Assembly: GCF_001544375.1 (NCBI RefSeq)
Contig: NZ_BCQJ01000001.1
Coordinates: forward strand, 604,275 to 668,274
DNA length: 64,000 nucleotides
Direction of reading: 5' to 3'
From: Enterococcus canis NBRC 100695
GTDB lineage: Bacteria > Bacillota > Bacilli > Lactobacillales > Enterococcaceae
How positions within the stretch are numbered: position 1 is the stretch's first letter; every line of letters starts with the position of its first letter. Below the pieces are notes generated by a model, which worked only from the letters and a program-made list of their open reading frames with translations, did no database searches and was not told where the DNA came from. Positions 1 through 8,778 of this stretch are shown here, piece by piece. The position numbers and the translations under genes were made by a program.

Positions 1-581
1 CGTGGACTTTTGCCTTGCTGAATCTGCTGGCGGATACTGGTGGAGCTGATATCCATTTGCGGTACATCCACCCACATGATGGGGTAAGGTGTTTCCACGC
101 CGTAATGCGGCCGGCGAATCCCTACAAACTGTACCAAGGTCACCAGCTCTTCAATATGCGACCATTTCGGTAAATATTCCACCATATCGCCGCCAATAAT
201 AAAGTAATAGTCCGTATCAGGATTATTTTGCTTTAAGGCCTTCATCGTTTCGTAGGTGTAGCTCTTACCGCCACGCTCCAATTCAATGGTTTCGATTCCC
301 AAATGACGATTCCCGAAAATAGCTAGTTCAAGCATTTTCAAACGATGCTCGGCGTCAATGGTCTGCTTCTCATCCACATGGGGTGGCTCATAAGTCGGCA
401 TCAAGTGAACCTGATCTAACGACAACTGCTGGTAAACTTGTTCCGATGCCACTAGGTGGGCCTGGTGAACAGGGTTGAAGTTGCCCCCTAACAGCCCAAT
501 TTGTTTTCTACGTTGAAAGAGTGCCAGCTCCTCTTGAATCTCGATCTTCGGAGTCAACACCCGCGCCTGCATATGACTCAT
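1..581 (-). CDS. nadD: Nicotinate-nucleotide adenylyltransferase (3' end off window)
   Basis: Transfers AMP from ATP to nicotinate mononucleotide, giving deamido-NAD in NAD synthesis. The protein reads from an ATG at 581 with GGAGGG seven to twelve bases upstream. It shows the nucleotidyltransferase signature GGNFNPVHQAH near residues 33-43 and the SSTSIR motif close to the left edge, which is the ISSTxxR ATP-binding motif of the family. About 193 codons are visible; the remaining C-terminus lies beyond base 1. It begins 12 bases after the yhbY stop and is the last visible gene of the yqeG-yqeH-yhbY-nadD operon. A second in-frame ATG at 572 is possible but has no better ribosome site. Confidence 0.95.
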   Translation of the reverse strand, partial: MSHMQARVLTPKIEIQEELALFQRRKQIGLLGGNFNPVHQAHLVASEQVYQQLSLDQVHLMPTYEPPHVDEKQTIDAEHRLKMLELAIFGNRHLGIETIELERGGKSYTYETMKALKQNNPDTDYYFIIGGDMVEYLPKWSHIEELVTLVQFVGIRRPHYGVETPYPIMWVDVPQMDISSTSIRQQIQQGKSP

Positions 582-593
582 GAGGAACCCTCC

Positions 594-905
594 TTACATA
601 TTTGCGACTTCGCGGGAGATCTTTTGGTATTTTTCTTTACTTGATGGTTTGTACAAGACTAAGACCCGACCAATAATCTGCACGATGTCACAGTGAACTT
701 CTTTTTCTAAAATTTCAGCGACTTCTGGGGCGATTTCATCGGTATTTTGCAATAAGCTGATTTTAATCAGTTCACGTTTTTCTAGTGCTTCACCGATTTG
801 AGTCAGCATGGCACTGTTGATACCGCCTTTGCCAATTTGAAAAATCGGTTGTAAATGATGGGCTTGGCTGCGCAAGAAGCGCTTTTGTTTCCCTCTTAAT
901 TCCAT
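594..905 (-). CDS. yhbY: Ribosome assembly RNA-binding protein YhbY (CRM domain)
   Basis: A 103-residue single-domain CRM (YhbY/YqeI) protein expected to bind pre-50S ribosomal RNA. The GxxG RNA-binding loop is visible as GKGG at residues 25-28, followed by the typical helix and the ELIKISL strand. The length is normal for the family. It starts with an ATG after AGAAAGGAC, 14 bases downstream of yqeH, and precedes nadD by 12 bases. In Bacillus subtilis the same operon has aroE between yqeH and this gene; aroE is absent here. Confidence 0.95.
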   Translation of the reverse strand: MELRGKQKRFLRSQAHHLQPIFQIGKGGINSAMLTQIGEALEKRELIKISLLQNTDEIAPEVAEILEKEVHCDIVQIIGRVLVLYKPSSKEKYQKISREVANM

Positions 906-919
906 AATTGTCCTTCTTT

Positions 920-2029
920 CTATATCAAGGCTTTCCGCTTGATCACATCGACACCTTTAGGCGCCCAACCAGCCACAACGCCTGGTTTCGTTACAGTAAT
1001 CCAGCCGAGACCCGCAAATACGATATCGGTTTTTTCTTTAATGGAGAATTCAAAGCGCACGAGTTTTGGAAAATCGGCGACTTCTTCTGGACGCGGTGGC
1101 TGTAAAAGTCCCCCCACGTGTTTTTCGTAAAACTGATCGGCATTGCTAAGCTTGGTGCGGTGCAATGCCAAGTCATTGCTGACATAAGCGATTAGTGAGC
1201 TGCGTTCCCCTTGGATAAAATCGAAGCGTGCTAAACCACCTAGGAACAAGGTTTGTTCCGGATTTAACTGGTAAACTTTTGGCTTGATCTCTTTATGAGG
1301 TGCAATAATCTTTAAATCTTTTTTGCCTAAATAGTGAGCCATTTGGTGACGGTGAATGATTCCCGGCGTGTCCACTAAAAAGTGACCATCTTCTAAAGGA
1401 ATCTCAATTTTATCCAGCGTCGTTCCTGGAAATTGCGACGTTGTGATTAAGTCTTGGATTCCCGCCGTCTGCTTGATGATTTGGTTGATCAGCGTTGATT
1501 TTCCAACATTGGTCACTCCCACTACATAAACATCGCGACCTTCACGATATTTCTCAATCGCCTCCAAGAGTTCCGTCATTTCATGGGGTTTATGGGCACT
1601 GGTCAACATCACATCCACAGGCCGCAAGCCTTCTTCATGGGCGCGTTCCCGCATCCATTGGGTCAACCGCGGCTTTTTCAGTGATTTCGGTAAAATATCC
1701 ACTTTGTTGCCCACTAATAATACTGGGTTGTCGCCGATAAAGCGATGTAAGCCAGGAATCAACGAACCGTTAAAGTCGAAAATATCCACCACATTCACGA
1801 TTAAGGCATCTGTCTTGCCTAACTCGTTCAGCAAACGTAAAAAATCATCATCCGTTAAATGAACATCTTGAATCTCGTTATAGTGGCGTAAGCGGAAGCA
1901 GCGTTGGCAATAAACTTCGCCACTTTCCAGCCCTTTTTCCAATGCTGCTGGCGGCGTATAGCCTAATTCGTTGGGGCGTTCTGTCTGAACTTCCGCACCG
2001 CACCCAATACAATGAATTGTTTCTGTCAT
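920..2029 (-). CDS. yqeH: Circularly permuted ribosome biogenesis GTPase YqeH
   Basis: A 369-residue GTPase needed for 30S subunit assembly. A treble-clef zinc finger sits at the N-terminus (C7, C10, C41, C44). The G motifs come in the permuted order G4 (NKVD), then G1 (GVTNVGKST), then G3 (DTPG), which defines the YqeH/YjeQ group. The start is taken at the ATG at 2029, not the upstream in-frame ATG at 2053, because AAGGAAGG precedes it and it overlaps the yqeG stop as ATGA, implying translational coupling. The last residues form the usual C-terminal domain. Confidence 0.95.
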   Translation of the reverse strand: MTETIHCIGCGAEVQTERPNELGYTPPAALEKGLESGEVYCQRCFRLRHYNEIQDVHLTDDDFLRLLNELGKTDALIVNVVDIFDFNGSLIPGLHRFIGDNPVLLVGNKVDILPKSLKKPRLTQWMRERAHEEGLRPVDVMLTSAHKPHEMTELLEAIEKYREGRDVYVVGVTNVGKSTLINQIIKQTAGIQDLITTSQFPGTTLDKIEIPLEDGHFLVDTPGIIHRHQMAHYLGKKDLKIIAPHKEIKPKVYQLNPEQTLFLGGLARFDFIQGERSSLIAYVSNDLALHRTKLSNADQFYEKHVGGLLQPPRPEEVADFPKLVRFEFSIKEKTDIVFAGLGWITVTKPGVVAGWAPKGVDVIKRKALI

Positions 2030-2553
2030 TTCAAGCCTTCCTTCCATTCCCAAGCACCTGTTTTCTTCTGCAGATGATTGACCACGTGGCGTTCCATAAA
2101 ACGATTAATGCGCGTGTTCCAGCCGTCCGTCTCCACAACGGGCTTCACTAAAGCCGTGCGAATCCCGGCAGCGTTGGCACCACGGATATCCGTCATGATC
2201 TGATCGCCGACCATAATCATTTCGGAAGGTTGTAAGCCTAAAATCTTCTCTGCTTCCTTAAACCCCTTCGTTAAGGGCTTCATAGCGCGCGCAACATAGG
2301 ACAATCCTAAATGCTTCACGACGCGCTCAATTCGGCTGGCTTTGTTATTGGATACCACCACTACCGGAATTTCTGCTTCCCGCATGGTTTTAATCCAATC
2401 CAACAGCTCTGGCGTACCATCAGGATTGTTCCAAGCAATCAAGGTATTATCCAAGTCAGTTAAAACGGCCTTGATGCCTAGTTCTCGTAATTGTTCTGGT
2501 GTGATTTGATAAATGGCTTCTACTAGCCAGGTTGGTTCAAATTTCGCGAACAT
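2026..2553 (-). CDS. yqeG: YqeG-family HAD phosphatase
   Basis: A 175-residue HAD-superfamily (subfamily IIIA) phosphatase of unknown substrate, conserved at the head of the yqeH operon in Firmicutes. Motif I is DLDNT (nucleophile D33, acid/base D35), motif II is VVSNN, and motif III/IV is GDQIMTD. The ATG follows GAGAGGAG. It overlaps yqeH by four bases. The function in ribosome assembly is inferred only from gene order; the phosphatase fold is clear. Confidence 0.92.
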   Translation of the reverse strand: MFAKFEPTWLVEAIYQITPEQLRELGIKAVLTDLDNTLIAWNNPDGTPELLDWIKTMREAEIPVVVVSNNKASRIERVVKHLGLSYVARAMKPLTKGFKEAEKILGLQPSEMIMVGDQIMTDIRGANAAGIRTALVKPVVETDGWNTRINRFMERHVVNHLQKKTGAWEWKEGLK

Positions 2554-2581
2554 GCGTAACTCCTCTCACGAATCTTTTTGA

Positions 2582-2648
2582 ATAGAACAAAAGCCTACGC
2601 TGTTCTATGAGCAGACCTTTCGTGATATGTCTGCAACACTTCATTATA
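2582..2648 (-). promoter_or_regulatory. Putative promoter and leader of the yqeG operon with two inverted repeats
   Basis: Reading the - strand, a TATAAT lies at 2648-2643, but no convincing -35 sits 16-18 bases upstream. The leader then contains two perfect inverted repeats: GCAGAC/GTCTGC (2611-2616 with 2629-2634) and ATAGAACA/TGTTCTAT (2582-2589 with 2601-2608). They would form two consecutive hairpins about 30 bases before the yqeG start. No T-box or known riboswitch signature was recognised. Confidence 0.4.
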
Positions 2649-2677
2649 GCCTACCGCTTGTTTTTTTTCCAGTGCAA

Positions 2678-3508
2678 CTACCAACGCTCTAATGGGAATG
2701 TCATGCAGTGAAGTCCGCCACCTGCTTTTAAAATTTCGCTAATCGCCACGGGAATCACTTCGACTCCGGCTTTCGTTAGAGCTTCATTCATTACCTGATT
2801 TTGAGCTAGCGACAAGACTCGGTTGTCCCCTAAGCTTTGGAGATTGTAGCCATGACGAAAAATCGTGGCCTCATCTTGACTAATAAGCGTGATTCCGCGC
2901 TCGGCTAACAAGTTGAGAAAATCTGGCGTAAAGGCTTCCCGATAGCCAACTGCAAGCTGTGGTGTAATTAAGTTGAAGCACATATCTAAATGTAAATAAG
3001 CTGCTGGTAATTTTACTGTTTCAACTTTGTAGCGATTGCCTACTAGCTGTTTCACCTGTTCAACGCCGGTTTCATCCGTCCGCGCAGCTTGGCCTAACAA
3101 CAAAGTATCATCATCTAAAAAGAAGAAGTCGCCGCCTTCTACGACACCTTTCGTCACTTTGCCCACGATGGGAATCTCTAGCTGGCGAAATTTCTCAGCA
3201 TAGGCGGCTTGTTCAGGATGGCGAATTTCTTCACGGAAGTTCCCTAATAGCACGCCGTCCGGCAGCATAAACCCGCAGTCACGGGCAAAAACAGCATTGG
3301 GAAAGGCCCCTGCTTGAAAAACCTCCACAGACACACCGTTTTCCCGGTATGCAGTAATAAGTGACTGATGTTCCGCGGCCACTTGTGCTTCGTCGATACC
3401 TTTTTCCGCCCAATAGCTAGAAATCACATCGATAGGTTCCACTTCCAAATATTCAGGCGTTGTTAGTAACACCCGTCGTAGTGTTGCTGTACTATTTTTG
3501 ACAAACAT
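2678..3508 (-). CDS. Dimethylarginine dimethylaminohydrolase / amidinotransferase-like protein
   Basis: A 276-residue guanidino-group-modifying enzyme of the pentein (alpha/beta propeller) superfamily, like DDAH and arginine deiminase. Features include the acidic substrate-binding stretch VEGGD, the catalytic His in HLDMCF, and the C-terminal catalytic Cys in GGGLHCMTFPL. Members hydrolyse methylarginines, arginine or related guanidines to citrulline-type products. It is not a full-length arginine deiminase (about 410 residues) and is not in an arc operon. The following gene cluster upstream imports amino acids, so a link to arginine-like compounds is possible but unproven. The ATG at 3508 follows GGAGTGAGGTG. 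Confidence 0.82.
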   Translation of the reverse strand: MFVKNSTATLRRVLLTTPEYLEVEPIDVISSYWAEKGIDEAQVAAEHQSLITAYRENGVSVEVFQAGAFPNAVFARDCGFMLPDGVLLGNFREEIRHPEQAAYAEKFRQLEIPIVGKVTKGVVEGGDFFFLDDDTLLLGQAARTDETGVEQVKQLVGNRYKVETVKLPAAYLHLDMCFNLITPQLAVGYREAFTPDFLNLLAERGITLISQDEATIFRHGYNLQSLGDNRVLSLAQNQVMNEALTKAGVEVIPVAISEILKAGGGLHCMTFPLERW

Positions 3509-3550
3509 CTCATCACCTCACTCCTATTGTAACAAAAGCTGAAAGCGCTG

Positions 3551-3595
3551 AAAAATAAAACAGGAATGCCCCTCGTAAAAAGGCGCATTCCTGTT
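3551..3595 (-). terminator. Intrinsic terminator after the amino-acid ABC operon
   Basis: Perfect stem AACAGGAATGC/GCATTCCTGTT (3559-3569 with 3585-3595), followed on the - strand by a TTTTATTTTT tract. It lies directly after the ABC ATPase stop at 3600. Confidence 0.85.
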
Positions 3596-3599
3596 ATGT

Positions 3600-4334
3600 T
3601 TATAAAACTTTTGAAAGAAAATCGATGGTCCGCGGGTTTTGTGGTGCACTGAAAATTGCTTCCGGTGTATTTTCTTCTACGATGACGCCTCCGTCCATGA
3701 AGACCACGCGATCACCGACTTCTTTTGCAAAGCCCATTTCGTGGGTCACAATAACCATCGTCATTCCTTCATGAGCCAAGTCATTCATAACCCCCAGCAC
3801 TTCCCCTACCATCTCAGGGTCCAATGCTGAAGTTGGTTCATCAAACAGCATCACATCAGGCTGCATCGCTAATGCCCGGGCAATGGCAATCCGTTGTTGC
3901 TGTCCACCCGATAACGACTGGGGATAAGCATTGGCTTTGTCCCCTAGACCAACCTTTTGCAACAACTCCAAGGCAATTTTTTCGGCAGCCTTTGGTTCTA
4001 GTTTTTTCACTTTGATTGGTGAAAGCGTAATATTCTCTAACACCGTCATATTAGGAAATAGATTGAACTGTTGGAACACCATGCCCATTTTTTCCCGCAT
4101 GGTGAAGATGTCATTTTGTTTATCGGTAATATCGACACCTTCAAAAAGAATCTTGCCACTTGTAGGATTTTCCAATAAGTTCAAGCACCGCAAGAAGGTA
4201 CTTTTACCAGAGCCAGAAGGCCCAATCACTACGATGACTTGTCCCTTTTTGATGTCGTAATCAATCCCTTTTAATACTTCATTTTTATCGAAAGATTTAT
4301 GCAAATCTTGTACGCTGATCAATGTCTCTGCCAT
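3600..4334 (-). CDS. Polar amino-acid ABC transporter ATP-binding protein
   Basis: A 244-residue GlnQ/HisP-type ATPase that energises the adjacent fused binding-protein/permease. Walker A is GPSGSGKST at residues 38-46, the ABC signature is LSGGQQQR, Walker B is VMLFDEP, and the switch histidine is in IVTHEMG. The start is placed at the ATG at 4334, where AGGAG lies seven bases upstream. The ATG at 4340 is too close to that site, and the longer reading frame to 4394 overlaps the permease gene. It starts 10 bases after the permease stop. Specificity (glutamine, glutamate, arginine or other) cannot be read from the ATPase. Confidence 0.95.
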   Translation of the reverse strand: MAETLISVQDLHKSFDKNEVLKGIDYDIKKGQVIVVIGPSGSGKSTFLRCLNLLENPTSGKILFEGVDITDKQNDIFTMREKMGMVFQQFNLFPNMTVLENITLSPIKVKKLEPKAAEKIALELLQKVGLGDKANAYPQSLSGGQQQRIAIARALAMQPDVMLFDEPTSALDPEMVGEVLGVMNDLAHEGMTMVIVTHEMGFAKEVGDRVVFMDGGVIVEENTPEAIFSAPQNPRTIDFLSKVL

Positions 4335-4344
4335 ATCCATGCTC

Positions 4345-5868
4345 CTATCTTTGATAACCTTTGCCAAGTTTCCGTTCATACAGCCCCAACACACGGGAAG
4401 TCGTGAAGGTCAGAATGAAGTAAATTGCTGCTGCTACGTACAATGGTTCTAGCGGGATAAAGGTACTAGAAACCACAATTTGCGCGCTGTTCAGCAATTC
4501 GTAAATACCAATCGTGGAAAGCAAAGAACTATCCTTGATTACAGTGATAAATTCATTCCCTAACGCTGGTAAAATATTCCGTAACGCTTGCGGTAAAATC
4601 ACGTAACGCATCGTTTGCATCGGACGCAAGCCCAGTGAATGAGCTGCTTCCGTTTGTCCTTTATTGACTGCGTTGATTCCGCCACGTACGATTTCAGCTA
4701 CATAAGCACCGGAGTTCATGGAAAGGACGATAATCCCTGGCAATAGACGGGATAGATCAATGTCTAAGACACCAATTGTTTGGATTGGCGCACTGATAAT
4801 ATGCTGTAAGATACCAAAACCAATCAAAATTTGCACTAACATCGGCGTGCCCCGTAGGACTTCGATATAAACGTTGGCAATCCAGCGCAATGGTGACACG
4901 CTTGATAATTTCATTAAAGCAAACAAAATCCCTAATAGAGTACCGAAGAAAACAACGATCACTGAAATAATCAACGTGACTACCACACCAGATAAGAAAT
5001 AAGGATAGTATTGCTTTAAGAAAGCAAAGGGTACTGATTGCGTTTCATCTTGATCTGCTAGTTTGACGGCTTTTGAAACAAATTCATCAATTTTATCGCC
5101 ATCTACTAATTTTTTCAATGAAGCATCAACTTGCGTTTTCAACCCACCACTGTTTTTTGGTAAGGCAATAGCAAAGGCTTCGTCAGCATTGGATTGTAGT
5201 TTAGCATCAGAGAACATAATGTCTTTGTTTTGACTAATGTATGATTCGCCAATAGCTTCTTCTAAAACCAAGCCTTCGATTGAACCTTGTTTCAACTCAT
5301 TAACCAAATTAGGAACTTTAGCCAAACTAATCAAGTGCGCGTCGGACAATTGTTCTTGCACCACGATTTCTTGGAGAGAACCTTTTTGAGCTCCGACTTT
5401 CAAGCCATTAAAGGCCGCAATATCAGTCAACTTATCTTTATTTTTCACATTGATTAATAGTCGTTGCGGTGGATTATAATAAGGCTCCGAAAAGTCAAAG
5501 GTTTCTTGACGTTCTGGCGTTGCCGAAATCCCCGAGATTGCCAAGTCCACTTGACCATTTTGTAAGGCTGCCAACACTGCATTGAAATCCATATCCATGA
5601 CTTTCAATTTTACACCCAGATCATCTGCGATAGCTTGTGCGATATCAATATCCGCACCAACGATTTCATCCTTGCCATTGATGGTTTTGTGGAACTCAAA
5701 AGGCGCAAAATCGGCCGAAGTTCCGACTACTAATTCACCTTTTTCTTGAATAGCTTGCAAATAATCGCTAGTTGGTTGGCTAGAACTATCGCTGCCCTCC
5801 GCACTAGACCAGCCGCCTAAACAAACTAGACTGACTGCTAATAAACACATTGTGATAATCTTTTTCAT
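4345..5868 (-). CDS. Fused amino-acid ABC substrate-binding protein and permease
   Basis: A 507-residue two-domain importer subunit. An N-terminal signal sequence (about 1-24) is followed by one periplasmic-binding-protein type 2 domain (about 40-265) and, from about residue 295, a HisM/GlnP-type permease with the conserved EAA loop region near [20 protein letters not shown]. Fusion of binding domain and permease is known from lactic acid bacteria such as the GlnP proteins of Lactococcus, where two binding domains may occur; here there is one. The dimer would provide two anchored binding domains per transporter. The ligand is a polar amino acid by family, otherwise unknown. The ATG follows GGGGAG. 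Confidence 0.93.
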   Translation of the reverse strand: MKKIITMCLLAVSLVCLGGWSSAEGSDSSSQPTSDYLQAIQEKGELVVGTSADFAPFEFHKTINGKDEIVGADIDIAQAIADDLGVKLKVMDMDFNAVLAALQNGQVDLAISGISATPERQETFDFSEPYYNPPQRLLINVKNKDKLTDIAAFNGLKVGAQKGSLQEIVVQEQLSDAHLISLAKVPNLVNELKQGSIEGLVLEEAIGESYISQNKDIMFSDAKLQSNADEAFAIALPKNSGGLKTQVDASLKKLVDGDKIDEFVSKAVKLADQDETQSVPFAFLKQYYPYFLSGVVVTLIISVIVVFFGTLLGILFALMKLSSVSPLRWIANVYIEVLRGTPMLVQILIGFGILQHIISAPIQTIGVLDIDLSRLLPGIIVLSMNSGAYVAEIVRGGINAVNKGQTEAAHSLGLRPMQTMRYVILPQALRNILPALGNEFITVIKDSSLLSTIGIYELLNSAQIVVSSTFIPLEPLYVAAAIYFILTFTTSRVLGLYERKLGKGYQR

Positions 5869-5899
5869 TTATTCTCCCCACTCTCGTTTCAGTAGAGTT

Positions 5900-5908
5900 A
5901 TCTTACCA
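5900..5908 (-). promoter_or_regulatory. Candidate extended -10 promoter of the ABC transporter
   Basis: On the - strand TGGTAAGAT forms an extended -10 element about 30 bases before the start codon at 5868. No good -35 accompanies it. Upstream, GCATAA/TTATGC form an inverted repeat at 5979-5984 and 5993-5998 in a very AT-rich stretch; its role is unknown. Confidence 0.4.
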
Positions 5909-6013
5909 CAAGAATTTTGAAATTTCATCCATTTTTTCGATTTTTTTGTATTTAAATTCATTTTATTCGCTTTTTTATGCATAATTGATGCTTTATGCAA
6001 AATTTTTCAGAAA

Positions 6014-7477
6014 TTATTCATTCCATTTACGTGCCACTTCTTCATTAACGTAAATCGATACCTGTCCATCATTTACTGGGAAGTTGCCTTTTCCATTTTC
6101 ATCTAAAATGACTTTTTCCTGATTGTTCCCTAAAATATCCACAAAGGTCTTACCACCATGGACGGCACTAATGGTCATTTCCTTCCAACCACCTAAGTGA
6201 TTGGTCATAACCACCGCGTAGCCCGACAAATCATGATCAAAGTCCCCGGTCCGAACCCAACCAATCACATCAGGGTCGTCAAAATAGTCCACTTCGCTGC
6301 CATAAGCCAAGTTTTCTCGCAATTTCAACAAAACATCTAAATCTTCCCCAACTGGCTCAACACCCTGCGACGGACTACCATAGAGATCACTCCAAAAGAC
6401 CGTTGGCGTCCCCGCGTCTCTTAATAAAATCAACGCATAGGCATGGACCTTGAACCAGCCTTCGATCCAAGACTCTAAGCTTTGGCCTTTTTGGGTATCA
6501 TGATTATCGACAAAGGTTACCGCCCAATCCGGGCGCGCCTCAACTAACGTTCCCGCAAAAACTTGACTCATATCAAACGAGCCATTGCTGTTAGAGGCTT
6601 GGAACAAATTAAAATGCAGCGGCACATCAAACAGACTGATCAAGTTCCCTGAACTGTCGAGATAGTTGGTGAGCTTATCTAGTTCATCAGACCAATACTC
6701 CCCCACCACAAAAAGTTCTTCCTCTTTTTCTTCTCGACGATGCAAGAGCCAATCCACAAAGTAATCAAATTGAATATGCTTGACGGCATCTAAGCGGTAG
6801 CCATCAACATCCGTTTCTGCTTGATACCATTTGCCCCATTGATCTAGTTGCGCGACCGTTTCGCTATTTTCCATATCTAAGTTGCAGCCCATCAGATAGT
6901 CATAGTTTCCATTCTCATCGTCTACCTCAGGATCCCAACCTTTATCAGCAAAGTTAAAAATCGCATGGTCTTTTTTACGAGCATCATAATCCACACCAGA
7001 AAAGTTATGCCAAGTCCATTGGTAGTCATTATATTGCCCTTTACGCCCAGGGAAGGTAAATTTAGTCCAAGCTAAAATCTCTTCCTCGCCACTAATCGCT
7101 TCATTGCGATTATCATAGCTGTATTTCACCGCTGATACGCGTTCTTCCTCATCGGCTCCCATGAAATGGTCAAAAACAATATCTGCATATACCGCAATTC
7201 CGGCAGCCTTCAACGTCTTGATAGCCTGCAAATATTCTTCTTTGGTCCCGTATTTGGTGGACACCGTCCCTTTTTGGTCAAATTCGCCTAAATCATACAA
7301 ATCGTAGGTGCCGTAGCCAACATCATCTTTCCCCTGGGCTCCTTTATAAGCCGGCGGCAACCACACGGCATTGATACCGCGCCCTTTAAGTTCAGGCGCC
7401 AAGTCCGCCAGTCGTTGCCAATGTTTCCCATCAGCTTCCAAATACCATTCGAAAGCCTGTAAAATCGTTTTATTCAT
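6014..7477 (-). CDS. Cytoplasmic alpha-amylase, GH13 subfamily 5 type
   Basis: A 487-residue alpha-amylase that hydrolyses alpha-1,4-glucans or maltodextrins. The four GH13 regions are intact: DIVFDH (99-104), GYRLDAVKH with nucleophile D230, VVGEYW with acid E260, and FVDNHDT with D327. There is no signal peptide, so it acts inside the cell, probably on imported maltodextrin or glycogen-like polymer. The length and the N-terminal QAFEWY motif match the bacterial liquefying amylase/MalS group. It is a single gene on the - strand; the ATG follows AAGGGAG. It is separated from anmK by a structured terminator. Confidence 0.95.
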   Translation of the reverse strand: MNKTILQAFEWYLEADGKHWQRLADLAPELKGRGINAVWLPPAYKGAQGKDDVGYGTYDLYDLGEFDQKGTVSTKYGTKEEYLQAIKTLKAAGIAVYADIVFDHFMGADEEERVSAVKYSYDNRNEAISGEEEILAWTKFTFPGRKGQYNDYQWTWHNFSGVDYDARKKDHAIFNFADKGWDPEVDDENGNYDYLMGCNLDMENSETVAQLDQWGKWYQAETDVDGYRLDAVKHIQFDYFVDWLLHRREEKEEELFVVGEYWSDELDKLTNYLDSSGNLISLFDVPLHFNLFQASNSNGSFDMSQVFAGTLVEARPDWAVTFVDNHDTQKGQSLESWIEGWFKVHAYALILLRDAGTPTVFWSDLYGSPSQGVEPVGEDLDVLLKLRENLAYGSEVDYFDDPDVIGWVRTGDFDHDLSGYAVVMTNHLGGWKEMTISAVHGGKTFVDILGNNQEKVILDENGKGNFPVNDGQVSIYVNEEVARKWNE

Positions 7478-7555
7478 TTCAACAACTCCCTTCTATATAC
7501 TATTAAGCCAAGAAAGGGGGATTTTTGTCAAAAAGAAACCTATTTTTTATACTAA

Positions 7556-7645
7556 AAAAGCGCTGACCTATCACCGACCATTTACCTAATTGCAGCTTGC
7601 AAGGTTGCTTTCTAGGTAATAGCCGTATGAGTTAATCAGCACTTT
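7556..7645 (-). terminator. Nested hairpin terminator between anmK and the amylase gene
   Basis: An outer stem pairs AAGCGCTGA (7558-7566) with TCAGCACTT (7636-7644), allowing one G-U pair, and encloses a second perfect stem TTACCTA/TAGGTAA (7582-7588 with 7613-7619). On the - strand the outer stem is followed by CTTTTTTAG, as expected of an intrinsic terminator for anmK. The enclosed 30-base arm is unusually elaborate for a simple terminator. Confidence 0.6.
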
Positions 7646-7650
7646 CAAAA

Positions 7651-8778
7651 TTAATATAACGTGATTTTTCCTAGTATAACGGAGCTATTTGCTCCAGTAG
7701 CATTGGGCACATTATTTGCATGAGCTTCCAAAGTATATTTACCTAAAATAGCCATCGCGACAGCTTCTTTAGCGTCTGAAGAGATCCCTAAGTCTTCTTG
7801 CGTTATCACACTAATAGACGCTGGTAGTTCCTCTCTTAACATTTTAAGTAGCGTAGGGTTATAGGCCCCACCACCGCCAACGATCAATTCAGTTTGTTCG
7901 TTTACAAGTTGTTTTACATGATATGCAATTGATTTAGCCGTAAATAAGGTGGCAGAAGCAATAAAATCGACTGGCGACATGGACCATTCTTGTAGAATCT
8001 GCTCAACAAAATGTTGCCCAAACATTTCTCTACCTGTAGTTTTGGGGAAAGGTTGTTTAAAGTAAGGCATATTCATATACTTTTCTACAAAAACTCGATT
8101 AGGCACCCCTCGCTCGCCATAGCTTCCATCTTTATCATATGCTTGATTGAAAAAGTGCTTTGTCAGAGCGTCAATGACCATATTGCCAGGCCCAGTATCA
8201 AAAGCAATAACATCTTCCAACTGGGCATCCTTTTTTATAAAGGTCAAATTACCGATTCCGCCAATGTTTTGTAAAATCCGATTTTTTTCGTGCGTACGAT
8301 AAAGCAGAATTTCTGAAAAGGGTACGATTGGCGCGCCCTGACCACCAGCTGCCATATCCGCTTCACGGAAATTAGAAACGACTGTCGTCTGTAGTCGTTG
8401 CGCTATGATAGCAGATTCACCTACTTGAAAAGTATTAGATGTATACATGTCTTGTTTTTCAGGTTGGTGATATAACGTTTGACCGTGACTAGCAATAAAC
8501 GACAACTCTTCACAGGAAATACTAGCCTCCGCACATAATTGTAAGCAACACTGGCTATATAATTCTCCTAATGCAAAGTTCAAATAGGATATCTCTTGAA
8601 GCGTAACCTGAGCGTCATTGATTACTTTCTTTAAAAGAGATAACAGCTCAGCTGAATAATCATAAGTTTGAAATTTCAATAATTCCACAGACAAACTATC
8701 CTCTTTACTATAAATATCTACCAATGCTACATCAACCCCGTCTAACGAGGTCCCACTCATTAAACCAATTGCTTTCAT
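7651..8778 (-). CDS. anmK: Anhydro-N-acetylmuramic acid kinase
   Basis: A 375-residue kinase that opens 1,6-anhydro-MurNAc and phosphorylates it to MurNAc-6-phosphate, the MurQ substrate. The N-terminal ATP-binding motif MSGTSLDGVDV (residues 8-18), the FDTGPGN motif and the GGGGAYNP phosphate-binding region are all family hallmarks. The start ATG overlaps the stop of the upstream kinase gene as ATGA, so the two kinases are translationally coupled. AnmK is best known from Gram-negative recyclers; its substrate arises from lytic transglycosylases. It belongs to the peptidoglycan-sugar cluster that runs to murQ. Confidence 0.96.
   Translation of the reverse strand: MKAIGLMSGTSLDGVDVALVDIYSKEDSLSVELLKFQTYDYSAELLSLLKKVINDAQVTLQEISYLNFALGELYSQCCLQLCAEASISCEELSFIASHGQTLYHQPEKQDMYTSNTFQVGESAIIAQRLQTTVVSNFREADMAAGGQGAPIVPFSEILLYRTHEKNRILQNIGGIGNLTFIKKDAQLEDVIAFDTGPGNMVIDALTKHFFNQAYDKDGSYGERGVPNRVFVEKYMNMPYFKQPFPKTTGREMFGQHFVEQILQEWSMSPVDFIASATLFTAKSIAYHVKQLVNEQTELIVGGGGAYNPTLLKMLREELPASISVITQEDLGISSDAKEAVAMAILGKYTLEAHANNVPNATGANSSVILGKITLY

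Noticed and set aside
2582-2648. T-box or amino-acid riboswitch in the yqeG leader
   Set aside because: No T-box sequence and no specifier or antiterminator arrangement was found.
5979-5998. ArgR operator upstream of the amino-acid ABC transporter
   Set aside because: GCATAA/TTATGC form an inverted repeat but do not fit the ARG box pattern, and the nearby TGAATTTAAATAC matches only half of it.
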